NCBI GenBank assembly: GCA_013407085.1
Contig: JACCGJ010002764.1
Location: 29,088 to 93,087, forward strand
Source: Atriophallophorus winterbourni
Taxonomy: Eukaryota; Platyhelminthes; Trematoda; Plagiorchiida; Microphallidae
DNA: 64,000 nt
Direction of reading: 5' to 3'
The number at the start of each line of letters is the position of its first letter. The first letter of the stretch is position 1. Positions 45,431-55,437 of the stretch are shown in pieces. The notes under the pieces are model-generated. The model did no database searches. It was not told where the DNA came from and was given only the letters and a program-made list of their open reading frames with translations. Both the position numbers and the translations under genes were made by a program.

Positions 45431-47229
45431 TTGAGATATCCTTAATATCTCTTCTAATTATTATATGATTCTTTTATGAAGGACGTAAACAATTACGGAA
45501 AGACTAACAAAGTTAGATTCGTTTTGACAATTAACGGGAGATCAACTATTGAGATAGGATGTTACATTATCACATTCTTTAGAGACATCATGTTCATGAA
45601 GAAAATCAGTGGTATCAATTATGTCTCTGAAGGCTAAAATATTCTCATGTGTACAGGCTCTTGTAGTGACCTTTGTGCCATATGTGTGGGTTAGAGATTT
45701 GTGCGCAGTACCTATATAAATTTGAGAGAGAAATATGATAGCCCAGTGTTCCGAATTACGGATTGGAGCCAACTTGCGAGCATCAACAATTTTGAGTGCA
45801 TTAGTGAAAGGGAAATCCAGACAAACTTCAAAACGTTGTTGAGAAATGAACAATAATTTTGACAGACAAGAGAGAAAGCATAAATTAATTGGAATTATTG
45901 CAATCAACAACTAGTGGGAGCAAAGAATGTCGACTTTCTTTGTGTCGCTAATGAGGCTCGCTCTTAATAGTCAGAACTGCTAGAAAATAAAGCAGCTAAT
46001 TATGTCACCGCTAAGATAATGCTGTTTCTTCAATGTGTCAGTGCTGTTGTACAAACAAAGTCGTTTGGAACTACAACAACATTTCATGTGTATTTCATCG
46101 GCATGGAATGCTAGGTTCCGGCATAAAAATGGCGTTGATGTTTCAAGTCAATCGTTTGTGTGGTAACCCATTTTGTTACAGCGTACATGAACAATAAATT
46201 ACAAGCACTCACCGGCTTTCGAGAACGCTTTTTATTTAGCAAATTAAAAGAAAGCTTTAATTGGATATTTTCTCAAAATATTTTTTCCGACATTTCTGAA
46301 TTAGATTATTGGTTCAGATTTGAACATGAGTTGGTTATACGGATGGAGATATGATGAAATATAATATATTTGTTAATATTATGAAGATTTAGAGTCACGT
46401 ATTGTCAAGCGTTGAACCCTAACACTCGAATGGTATGTGGTGCACTAGGAAAGATTTCAGAATAACGATTCTAGAGGCAATATTCTTCAAACAAAGTAGA
46501 ACAACGCAAGCCGTAACCATTGATCAAGGTCCGCCAAAGCGGTGATCGCTTCAATGGAGTTTGTTGACGCGCTGTCGATAGACAAATCAGATCGAAGTGG
46601 CAGCTGTCCAGCCATTTTAAGGCTAGTGTTGTGCTTATGCTATTTGCTTATAAGAGTAGGTGTCTGTTCTTATCTTCGTGAGGCACGTAATAATTTCCTC
46701 TGACGAATTGGGTTGTGATGTGAGATTCGTGTATGCACGTGACTAGTGATAAATTGGGTCACAATTGACACATAAATGAATCGCGGGAATTTGACGTTGT
46801 TAATGTTTCACCCATTGTCTTGAATCTCTCTCGAACTGCGTAATATAATTTACTAAAGCGAACGCGCCAAATTCCTTGGCGCTTGACACTTGACAAATAT
46901 TTTTTGAAAATTATAAATATCGATTTCTACACATATTCTTGTCAGTTGGCGAAACGTTAAAGTAGATATGACGTTATAACAAACATTTTAACTTCTAATT
47001 CCATCCGCTGAGCACTTCGGGAAATGTACTCAACCCATAAACTGGCTATGCAAGATGTATAATAGTTTACCAGATTCGTGGCACGCATTCAAAAATATGA
47101 AAATATGGGTGGAGACGGGGTGATAATTGTGTCAGGACAATCAATATATACCCGCGTGAACGTTTTCGGAAATCTATTACGTTGCGTACATAGACATTAA
47201 GATTACTCGATGCTAAACTAACCACGTTA
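45431..47229. other. Duplicated sequence with a possible exon remnant, copy B
   Basis: Counterpart of 10,336-12,189. At 46,174-46,350, behind an acceptor-like TTTTGTTACAG, a frame reads YMNNKLQALTGFRERFLFSK, LKESFNWIFSQN and ELDYWFRFEHELVIRMEI. It looks protein-like, and copy A has the same peptide start but is stopped. Not recognised. Confidence 0.4.
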
Positions 47230-47640
47230 GACCCCGCGTTTCAAGCCCTTTTTCCAATTACATCACATCATCTATGTAAACCATTAAAACTTCAATCACG
47301 TTAACACATGACTCTGACAACAACAACAGCATTAATTAAGCACATAATAAAGAACAAACTACAATGCAAATAAATATGAGTGCCATCGTTTAGAGCAGTT
47401 TTTCGGTTACGTTCATCTGACGTTTCGTCAGATGAAGGGTGATAGTCAGGACTGAGAAGATGACAAATTAGTGGACAACCCACCACCACTTATTTGACCG
47501 TATGGCTGAACAGCCTATAATATGCCTACTTGGTGTCTTTTCTCGTGGGAATGAGCAGATTCATTGGTCGATTTTCCTCCTAATGTGTATACAGATCAAT
47601 CTTATACAAGTGCACACGGTCAAGTTGTAAACAGCGACAC
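47230..47640 (-). repeat. PLE-end repeat, minus orientation, copy B
   Basis: Counterpart of 12,190-12,600. The hammerhead position has been reduced to a palindrome (CATCTGACG TTTCG TCAGATG at about 47,415-47,437), so the ribozyme is destroyed. Confidence 0.62.
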
Positions 47641-48389
47641 AGCCACCCACATGGATAAAAGTACGAAAAATTACGGATGTAATGTGATGCTAAGTTTGAA
47701 TCGTAACGAACTTAATTGATAAGGTAGTAATGCGTGTTCCATTTTTGATAACAATTCATGGTAAATTCAGCAATAGATAAAGCCAGAATACTGACATGGA
47801 TTTTTGCGGAGTACGCTACACATTTTACGATATTGTGTGAGATTATCGTTAGGCCTTCGGCTTTGTAGAATCCTAAATGAATTCACTTAGCGCTGCCTGG
47901 TTTAGAACGTCATATTGTAGCGGCGGTAGAAGGATTGAGCTTGATCGAACCGTATCTCATGTCGTAATTTGCAGTACGATAGTCGCACACACTATGAAGG
48001 TCATTCGCACCAACATTCATCACGTAACTATTGCGTTTCCCACCCGGAATGGTGAATAGTCCACGGTTCAACCCTGAGGTCCACTTTTCCAAACTAATTA
48101 TGTTCACCGAAGAATCCCTCAAGAGAATGCCGATTGGCGAAACTCATGTATTTAGCACATGACAAGAACCAAACCTCCCATATTCATCAATCGATTGAAA
48201 TATGTTTGAGACCGATCGTGTAATTATAATTAGTAATATTATATAACTAACGGGGTTCAGGTTAAGCATTGATGCGAAGGTAAATAGTTGTTATTAACCT
48301 CATAGCTCTAAGTTAAATAAATTATTGTTTTTCTTCAAAACAGCTTATCCGTATCCCGTTAGTTATGTACGTGTGTCAACCGACCTCGG

Positions 48390-48700
48390 CAGTGTTCAAT
48401 TTTATTGAATTGATGTAGTAGGCAAATCGACAAATGATCCTGGTCATTCCGACGTGACAATGACACTGTAGGTATTAGTATAGGATTTTAGCGGTAAGAT
48501 CAAATCAGTGGTGGGGGGTTGACTATTACTTAATCATGTTCCCTGTCCTGATGATCACCCTTCGTCAGAGGAAGCACGTGTGTCAGAAGAGGAACGTTGC
48601 CCAAAACCTGTTTTAACCGAGTGCACTCAAATTTCTTTGCATTATGAATGCATGATCGGGCCCAATCTTATTGCAGTTGATCGTTAACAAACCACACTAT
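48390..48700 (+). repeat. PLE-end repeat, plus orientation, copy B
   Basis: Counterpart of 13,300-13,640; degraded hammerhead at 48,557-48,603 (CGTCAGAGGAAGC, CAGAAGAGGAACGTTGCCC). Confidence 0.62.
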
Positions 48701-50024
48701 TACCTTATGCTTGCAAATTTATCCACAACGAAACCGTTTTCAATCTGCATACGCCACGTGTCTGTTTTATCTTATTTATAGACAAATTTCGTGCCCACTG
48801 CATTAATTTTAGTTATCACCAAGTTGGTTTCGTTTGAACGATCTTGACAAACACATTATCATTCAAACATCATGTCAAACACTTTATCATTCTGAAATCA
48901 TGTCATTATTCGTCATAATCGTGAAAACGTTTTTGATTCTTGCGATGTGGCGATTGTTGCTCGCTGTTCACGTCCTCCGAAAGGGTGATGTTCTACAATA
49001 TGGTAATATGTCTCGTGGTTGGCACACTTCGTAATCGCACTTAACCCTTCTGTGATGTCACCGAAATCGTTTCATGCGAAAGGAACGGGTGATAACTGCC
49101 GAGTCACAATGGTGCATCTCAACCATAGTTGTACATCACAAGCGCATGATGGTTTCATGCTCCGCAGCTTTTAGAAACAGCAAACAATCGCTGACTCTTT
49201 GAAACGGAAGATTAGTCTGCAAATATATATTACCTGTTATTACGCCACGAATGAAAGTTCACTCAATAGTATATTGCCGTGAAGCTGATTATTGTCATAG
49301 AAACTCACCGGGTCTTTTAACACCGGAAGCTACAATAAAGGATGTAAATGAGATAACAATTTTACAAATACAAAAATAACAAAACCATGCGAGAGTCTTC
49401 AAAATTTAAATATACAATAATAAATTATAGTGTTGGTTAACGAATGCCAAAAATATAGAATGAGAAATTGCGTTTGTGAAGTTATTTTCTTATTCGATTT
49501 GTTTCGAAATCCATTATTTGATTCATGTCACGGATACGGATACGTAGAACTAGTATAAGGGTCGCAGTATTATTTTTAAACGTAATTGAACTACATTTAA
49601 TAATTAGCATTTTTACCGAGATTGAAGGCGGACGAATGCCAATATGGTAATGATTCTCGAAATGTTTCGTTTGCGATTAAGACAAATTAATCCAGTTGAC
49701 CGTGTATTGTTCATATTTCAATACACGTTGCGTTTACCGTACACAACACTTCGACTTATGTGCTTTGAGCTACGGCAATTTATGTGATTTTACGGAATGC
49801 GACCTTTCTAACAACTTACTCCGAGCTATTTATTTCACCACATGTTTGAAGGTGAGTGCCGTCCACATCTTTTATTTCCTTTTTGTTACTACTAATAAGT
49901 AGGTAAGGCCTTCGAAATATTCACAAAGTTTATCACTACAGTCAACATTGGAAGCACTTTATTCATGTTTTGCTTTCATTTTAACTCATCAAAAGTGAAT
50001 ACACTCTGTCTTGGGTCAGTTTCG
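48701..50024. other. Non-coding duplicated sequence, copy B
   Basis: Counterpart of 13,641-14,925. No gene. Confidence 0.5.
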
Positions 50025-50425
50025 ATTTGCACACCCTTACCATTGTAGTTTCACGAATTACGGCCAGAGCCAGCGTCCACTGTTTGGCGGATGGCGATTA
50101 AGGATTTATCAATCTTTATTGTGACTGACAAATTTGATTAGTATTATATGCTCTATCATTCGAAAAAGAGCAAGCGAAATCTGATGTGGTTGTGTGACCT
50201 AATTGCTGCGATATTTATTATATTCATGTTATCACATCGTAGAATATGTCCGAGATAATTTTAATGTAATTAGATAATAATTGAAGGTAACAATGTAATC
50301 AGAATAAAAGACAGAAAGATTTATCTACGTAATTTTTTTCTTCACTTGCGTGTAGGATTCAAGTTTATCTTCAGGTGTCGCAGTGTTGTTAATAGCATAG
50401 TCACATGGAAAACGGTAAGCTTTAC
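50025..50425. other. Copy-B-specific segment
   Basis: About 400 bp with no counterpart in A, where the flanks meet near 14,930. AT-rich, no frame or element end recognised; insertion in B or deletion in A cannot be decided. Confidence 0.6.
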
Positions 50426-50479
50426 CATAGAGCCTGTGCCTGCCAAACACGTTCTGAAGACCGTGTATCCTGATGTTTG

Positions 50480-50850
50480 GTTGATGTTGATATATAAAAT
50501 ATACACGCTCACAAGAATAATTCATTATTTTATTGATGAGGGTCATGATGCTACTATCCCTACTTAATGAGTGCAAACAACACAAAACCGGGCTTTGGGA
50601 TGTGCGATGGAAATACATGTAAATGAGCATTTTTTTATGGTTATGGGACGTACCGCATGATAAATGTGTTTGGACACATATGATTGAGCAGGTTGGTCGT
50701 ATCAGCCTTATCTTTTAAGCGCATGCGTATCCTGAACCAACTGTCCGTACCTAATGAGTACAAACTGCACGAAATTGGTCATCATATGTGATGGGAATGC
50801 ATGCATATGAACGTATCTATTCTTTCGAGACACATTCAACATTTTCTGTA
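50480..50850 (+). repeat. Decayed tandem hammerhead monomers, copy B
   Basis: Two ribozyme positions about 187 bp apart. The monomer between them has lost the GTGGCATACAAGCG to CCCACTGTTT part. Core at 50,558-50,599 reads UUAAUGA and AAAAC; core at 50,745-50,785 reads CUAAUGA, GUACAAACUGCAC, GAAAUUGGUC, differing from active only by G5 to A and weak stem I. The counterpart of 15,110-15,560. Confidence 0.78.
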
Positions 50851-50884
50851 CTCTGTTTGTTCAAAAAGGTAACTTAATTTCCAG

Positions 50885-51063
50885 GTTTAAGCTGATTGGT
50901 TTGCTCAAAACTTTCAAATTCGCGAATTAACAACGAGAAATTTCGCAACATGCTTGAAAACTATCTTTACCGATCGGGGAAACAAATTGATGTAATGAAG
51001 CGGTTAGAGCCGTTTTTTGTTAACGTCCTACTTTCGACGCATAAGCTTCATCTGTCCAAGGAT
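50885..51063 (+). pseudogene. Decayed spliced exon of an unidentified gene, copy B
   Basis: Counterpart of 15,620-15,796. Acceptor TTAATTTCCAG is kept; the donor GTGAGT has become ATGAGT. From NNEKFRNMLENYLYRSGKQI, then DVMKRLEP, VNVLLSTHKLHLSKD the peptide is clearly the same as in A, but the length is 179 bp and the first part is in another frame. The lost donor means it could no longer be spliced normally. Confidence 0.48.
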
Positions 51064-51399
51064 ATGAGTAAGAACAAGATGCATGTTTTAATTGGATTCA
51101 GCTGACCATTTCTAAGCTGGTTAAGATCTGTACAGGACATGGTGATTTAGGTAGAAATGGTTAAGATCGATATGCGAGATTTTGTTTATTACTTACACTA
51201 TTTACAATATCTTTAACACTTTTATATTTTATTTATTTTCAGGTGTGATTGAAATACGCTGACCAACTATACTGTGTGCGTCATTCGTGTGCAGACATGG
51301 AATTTTGTTTTGCGCACAACTTGTTCATACTCCAACCTTTCTATCTGGACAAAATCACCACCCGCCATGGCATGTGTTATTCTTTGCCAGATTAGGATT

Positions 51400-51800
51400 T
51401 GGCAAGTGAATGCGATTTAAACCTGAACTTTGTTCGTACTTTCACACTTAGTCTGATGAAACCTCTGTCTAAGGAGCAGAATGGTGCCCACATAGTGTTT
51501 TGGTCTGTAGCGCAAATAGCATGAAAACGGACGTCAGGTATGTTCGATTGAAATTCATGAGAATGGGACATTTTTAATCAAGCCGACGTGTATAAACCGA
51601 TGTACGTTTGTGTGCACATGTGATTGAACAGGTTGGTCGTGCTCAGACTATCCGAAAGTGGATTGCAACTGGTTTAAAACTGTGAAATTGCTTAATGTAT
51701 TCACAGTCGTGATGTTATCTCACTAACTGTTGAGTACCAACATCATGGAACACCTCATGAGATATTTAATTAAAATTATGCTTTGATGAATAATTTACGC
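51400..51800 (+). repeat. PLE-end fragment fused to a hammerhead monomer fragment, copy B
   Basis: First part: GGATTTGGCAAGTGAATG, ACCTGAACTTTGTTCGTAC, AGTCTGATGAA (PLE-end repeat with degraded hammerhead 51,447-51,495). Second part: GTGATTGAACAGGTTGGTCG and later CAACATCATGGAACACC, a ruined monomer. Copy A keeps only the second part. Confidence 0.58.
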
Positions 51801-52109
51801 ATGCAAACAAGTAGCTGTACCTTCGTCCAATAATGCATCCACTAGAAAAGAAGAAAATGAATTAACGTATATAATTTCTTTACACCGCAAACTGAGGAAT
51901 TAAACGGTACGCGTTCAATATTGCTGAAATTATTTGGGAAAACATATTATCTGAAACGCTTCGAAACGTTTGCGGTAATATGAAAATGTTTATCTTTGTT
52001 TCCGTGTGTTACAATCAACGTATAACTTTTCATATTGTGTTAAATTTCATGCGATAACGTCATTGCATTTTGGCATTCATGTCGATTCTTAGCGTCAATG
52101 CGAAAATCA

Positions 52110-52262
52110 GTCAGCATTGAATAAACATCACTTCTCGTATCTTTGTGCAAATATTGCGGATGAACGCTAACTAGGTATCAAGATTGATCAGTGAATTGGC
52201 AGAGCAGTTGGCATCTTGTCTCGTTTGAACTTTCTTGGCTGGGGCAAACGCAATTTGACTGT
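52110..52262 (+). pseudogene. LINE-X reverse transcriptase fragment (plus), copy B
   Basis: HHFSYLCANIADE, LGIKIDQ, IGRAVGILSRLNFLGWGKRN and LTVH. It matches 16,650-16,800 in A and clarifies that the ancestral text was the LINE block YLG..I..D..L...ID..IGRA...LSRLN.R.W. It is then joined by deletion to the tail of the LINE at 17,680-18,340. Confidence 0.65.
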
Positions 52263-53299
52263 TCACATAGAGAAGTATGTTTTTCACGTTTGACAATAAT
52301 CTCTAACAATATTTTGATATTTTTTACCATGTGACCCGGTGTACATTTTTGTGGATCTTGTGAAGCATAGATTTTTACCCGCATATCATCCAGGAATAAA
52401 TCTATGAATGAATAAATCTAAAAAATTCTTTGTTTTCTCTGGTCGTACAATCTTTGTTTACATAAATGGAATAACATTATATATATATTTGAATTTTAAT
52501 GTAAATTTTAATATTTCTTTCAAACCAGAGAAAAATCCCACTCCCTTAAATTATCTAGGGCTAAATACGAAATGAAAAAATTAGAGGAAATGTAAAATTA
52601 GAGAAAAATACGTATACGATGAAATCTTGTAAATTAACTTTGATGCAAAATCCTGCACAAAACCCGATCACATACTTTGAATTTTGGCAATAGGACTGAG
52701 TTTAAAATCTAAATGGAATAATATTGGGCGTTATGATTGATGAATTGTGATTATCAATAATTCAAGTTCATATGTACTTACATCCTTTCTTCATCACCAG
52801 AATTTCTATAAATATTTCAATGAACGTGTTACAGAAGCATGGAAAATGTATAGTTATATAATAGGTTGACCTCAATGATCCAATAAAAATATTCCTTTAG
52901 ATGCGACAACTTGGAGCGAAAGGATGAAAGATCTTTGATGTAGTGATGTTTTGGATGAAAATATATAGTTTCGAACGATTAATAGAGTGGGGCTGTGATT
53001 TAACAACAACGTAGTGTATGAAGTTAAAATTAACGGCCGTTGCTCGGTACCACAATTCGATGCTTGTCCGACAAATCAGCAAAAAATTCTTATATTATTA
53101 TTGATGGCTTTCTTCAGTCGATGTGGTCCAACAATGTACTTCACATGCGCATGAGAGTTCATTGCTCAACAGCGTTTCCAATGAATAAACAGTCTGATTC
53201 TTGAATGACAATCTATCCCTCAGCGCTCACAGCGATTGGCAGGACGCGGGGTGTCGGCATCATTAGCACGCTGCCGAATCTAGATTCAGCAGCCAAGAG
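52263..53299. other. Non-coding duplicated sequence, copy B
   Basis: Counterpart of 18,265-19,270. No gene. Confidence 0.5.
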
Positions 53300-53800
53300 C
53301 TGCATCAACTTTTCTTCCCTTACCGATCTACGCGATGTCTTTATAGTGAGCAGTTAACAGCAAGTACTTCCCAACTCGTAGAATGGATGCCGCGATCTTT
53401 CATATCTCTTTTGCAAAAGTCATTGTAACGCAAATGCGGTCTACCCAATAGTCGACTTCTCGATTTCAACTCAGATGTTTGTATCCTGTACACATTAACT
53501 ACTATGCATAAGTGGCACCGTCGTATTAGGGTGAAAATGTTGCGTAAACCTGCTCTTTAAAACTAATCAGCGTTTGTTACATTATCCATCAATGGTATGT
53601 TCAAGAAACGACGGATGCTTCTTAAATAGAACGTTTTCAGCATCCGCTCGTATATTGTGTGCATGGTCCAGGTCTCACTGCCGTACAGTAAATAACTTAG
53701 TAATCACACGCTGCAAACCGCTATCTCTGTCTTCATATTCAATTTGAGGTTGGTCAAGTTTCAGGCGAAAAGTTGACAATTCGACAGATCGCTCTTGCGT
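53300..53800 (-). pseudogene. LINE-X 3' coding end (minus), copy B first
   Basis: On minus the ending GSRSRLLGRPHLRYNDFCKR then DMKDRGIHSTSWEVLA is clear (53,455-53,340), preceded by decayed RSIRRFLNIPLMDN and SETWTMHTIYERML. These are the LINE-X blocks G.P.LRYKD.CKRD.K..GI....WE at the C-terminus. Confidence 0.72.
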
Positions 53801-54369
53801 GAAAAAATACGTTTTTAAGAGCGACATGTAAGCTCTCGGAATTGATCATTCTATTTGGAAAGAACTTGCTTTTGTCCGCAACATTCAGGTACAGTGCTAA
53901 GCGTCATCTGCGAATATGGGAAGAACAGATGCTGTTGAACTTAGATCGCACAGTCAGTAGGCAACTGCTGTCGACCGGAAGACTATTGCCTATCGGTTTG
54001 AGTGTTGCCGTGGATATTCCTTCCGAATCGAATTGTTTTACCACTCGAACTCTATGAAGCATGAAACTCTGAGAAACGTGTAAGAAAAATCGATGCTTGT
54101 TTGAAGGAGAAAAATAACAATAAATAACCATAAATGTATGACAATGAGCTTACCGGTTTGGATTTCTTTTATATGAAGAAAAACAAATCCATTAGAAATC
54201 GTGCATGCTTAGGAATTATTCATCAGCATATTTTTATTCAATTTAATGACTTTCCATTAGATACAATGGATTGCTTTGTAAAATGTTATCACAAAATGTA
54301 ACACTTGGTGAACATTTCGGAATAAACAACTGGTTTTATGTCTGCAATATTAAACGTCGACTTAAAAAG

Positions 54370-54379
54370 TAAATAAGTG
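54370..54379 (+). repeat. Target-site duplication, left
   Basis: TAAATAAGTG, identical to 54,942-54,951 and present once at the empty site 56,464-56,473. Confidence 0.88.
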
Positions 54380-54395
54380 ATCCTCATCTTACTGT

Positions 54396-54437
54396 CCCTA
54401 CCTGATGAGTGCAAACAGCACGAAACCGGTCGTGGGG
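54396..54437 (+). ncRNA. Hammerhead ribozyme, retrozyme type, complete (1 of 3)
   Basis: CCCUAC (54,396-401) pairs with GUGGGG (54,432-437) as stem I. The core is CUGAUGA (54,402-408), stem II GUGC-AAACA-GCAC (409-421), GAA (422-424), ACCGGU (425-430) as a self-complementary stem III without a loop, and C at 431, with cleavage expected between 431 and 432. Every conserved core base is present. A three-pair loopless stem III cannot close within one molecule, so two ribozymes probably pair, which tandem copies make easy. Confidence 0.93.
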
Positions 54438-54628
54438 TGTGAATGACGGAAAAGCATGCAAATGAATATTTTGTTTCATGGTTATGGGTTTAACACCATT
54501 TAACATGTGTTTCGACACATGCTTTGAACAGGTTCGTCGTACGAGCCTTATCCAACAGTGGCATACAAGCGCTCCTTGTTTACCATTCCCCCACTGTTTC
54601 AAGCGCATGCGGATCCTGATCTTACTGT

Positions 54629-54670
54629 CCCTACCTGATGAGTGCAAACAGCACGAAACCGGTCGTGGGG
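54629..54670 (+). ncRNA. Hammerhead ribozyme, retrozyme type, complete (2 of 3)
   Basis: Identical in core and stems to the first; expected cleavage after C at 54,664, 233 nt downstream of the first site. Confidence 0.93.
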
Positions 54671-54861
54671 TGTGAATGACGGAAACGCATGCAAATGAAT
54701 ATTTTGTTTCATGGTTATGGGTTTAACCCCATTTAACATGTGTTTCGACACATGCTTTGAACAGGTTCGTCGTACGAGCCTTATCCAACAGTGGCATACA
54801 AGCGCTCCTTGTTTACCATTCCTCCACTGTTTCAAGCGCATGCGGATCCTCATTTTACTGT

Positions 54862-54903
54862 CCCCACCTGATGAGTGCAAACAGCACGAAACCGGTCGTG
54901 GGG
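54862..54903 (+). ncRNA. Hammerhead ribozyme, retrozyme type, complete (3 of 3)
   Basis: Same core; stem I is CCCCAC with GUGGGG, so the U-G wobble of the others is a C-G pair here. Expected cleavage after C at 54,897, again 233 nt on. The C/U difference is compatible with pairing. Confidence 0.93.
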
Positions 54904-54941
54904 TGTGAATGACGGAAAAGCATTCAAATGAATATTTTGTT

Positions 54942-54951
54942 TAAATAAGTG
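54942..54951 (+). repeat. Target-site duplication, right
   Basis: TAAATAAGTG followed by GTCATTTTT, as at the empty site. The first T may belong to the element, so the duplication is 9 or 10 bp. Confidence 0.88.
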
Positions 54952-55437
54952 GTCATTTTTATTTGATATTTGGTTTGAAAGTAGTGGGATAGAGAAGTTG
55001 TAGGAAAATGTTTTCAGTCTGGTGCATATGCGGGTTAAAAATGCTGATTGATCTTTATTCTGCTCAAACGACAAGAAATAATTAAATAGACGACCAGTGT
55101 TATTGCAGAGGTCCGAAGTGAATTAGCAATGAGTGCTGATCAAGAGCTTTCGAACATCGCCTTCTGGCATACCACAAGGCAAGGAATCGCAAAGAATTGA
55201 GATGACGACATTTGCAAAATCGTAATATTTCAATGCCAGTAAAACGAGCACTACTTGTCGAAAGCTTGCAGTGTCACGCTTGGCATGAAATCGACGGGCA
55301 AATCAGATCAAAGTGACAACATTTGAGGTTGGGTGTTGTGGGTGCTGATTTGTCTTTGAAGTATAGTTGTGTGTTTTGTTATTTGTATTGTGCGTAATAA
55401 ATGCCTTTAGACAGTCGGATTCTCTCTTGTGTTGTTG

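Larger units (their letters stand above)
54380..54941 (+). mobile_element. Retrozyme-like hammerhead element, 2.4 tandem monomers
   Basis: 562 bp made of a 233-bp monomer repeated head to tail: two full monomers and 96 bp of a third. The monomers are almost identical. It starts ATCCTCATCTTACTG and ends AATATTTTGTT. It is flanked by TAAATAAGTG on both sides (54,370-54,379 and 54,942-54,951), while the sister duplicate at 56,464 and copy A near 20,340 have one uninterrupted target. No coding frame exists. This matches metazoan retrozymes: multimeric, hammerhead-bearing, non-autonomous, presumably made by reverse transcription of self-cleaved, circularised RNA and inserted by another element's enzymes. 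Each transcript unit would be 233 nt. Confidence 0.88.
53361..55437 (+). repeat. Local tandem duplication, first unit
   Basis: The sequence from GCAAGTACTT to GTTGTTGCA is repeated directly after itself at 55,438-56,962 with very few differences. The junction is GTTGTTGCA joined to AGTACTTTCC with a short GCA overlap. This unit is 572 bp longer because of the hammerhead insertion and its target duplication, and lacks 18 bp near 53,480 kept in unit two. Confidence 0.93.

Noticed and set aside
47415..47437. Palindrome CATCTGACG..TCAGATG as a regulatory hairpin
   Set aside because: Comparison with 12,335-12,375 shows it is the collapsed remains of a PLE-type hammerhead.
53842..54057. Plus-strand frame (and its minus partner 53,904-54,131)
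   Set aside because: These overlap each other and lie upstream of the LINE-X coding end; the repeat at 55,998-56,225 is only the tandem copy. No family match.
54384..54908. Several 65-93-codon frames in the hammerhead array
   Set aside because: They recur because the 233-bp monomer is repeated; the monomer is better explained by its ribozymes and all frames run through ribozyme sequence.
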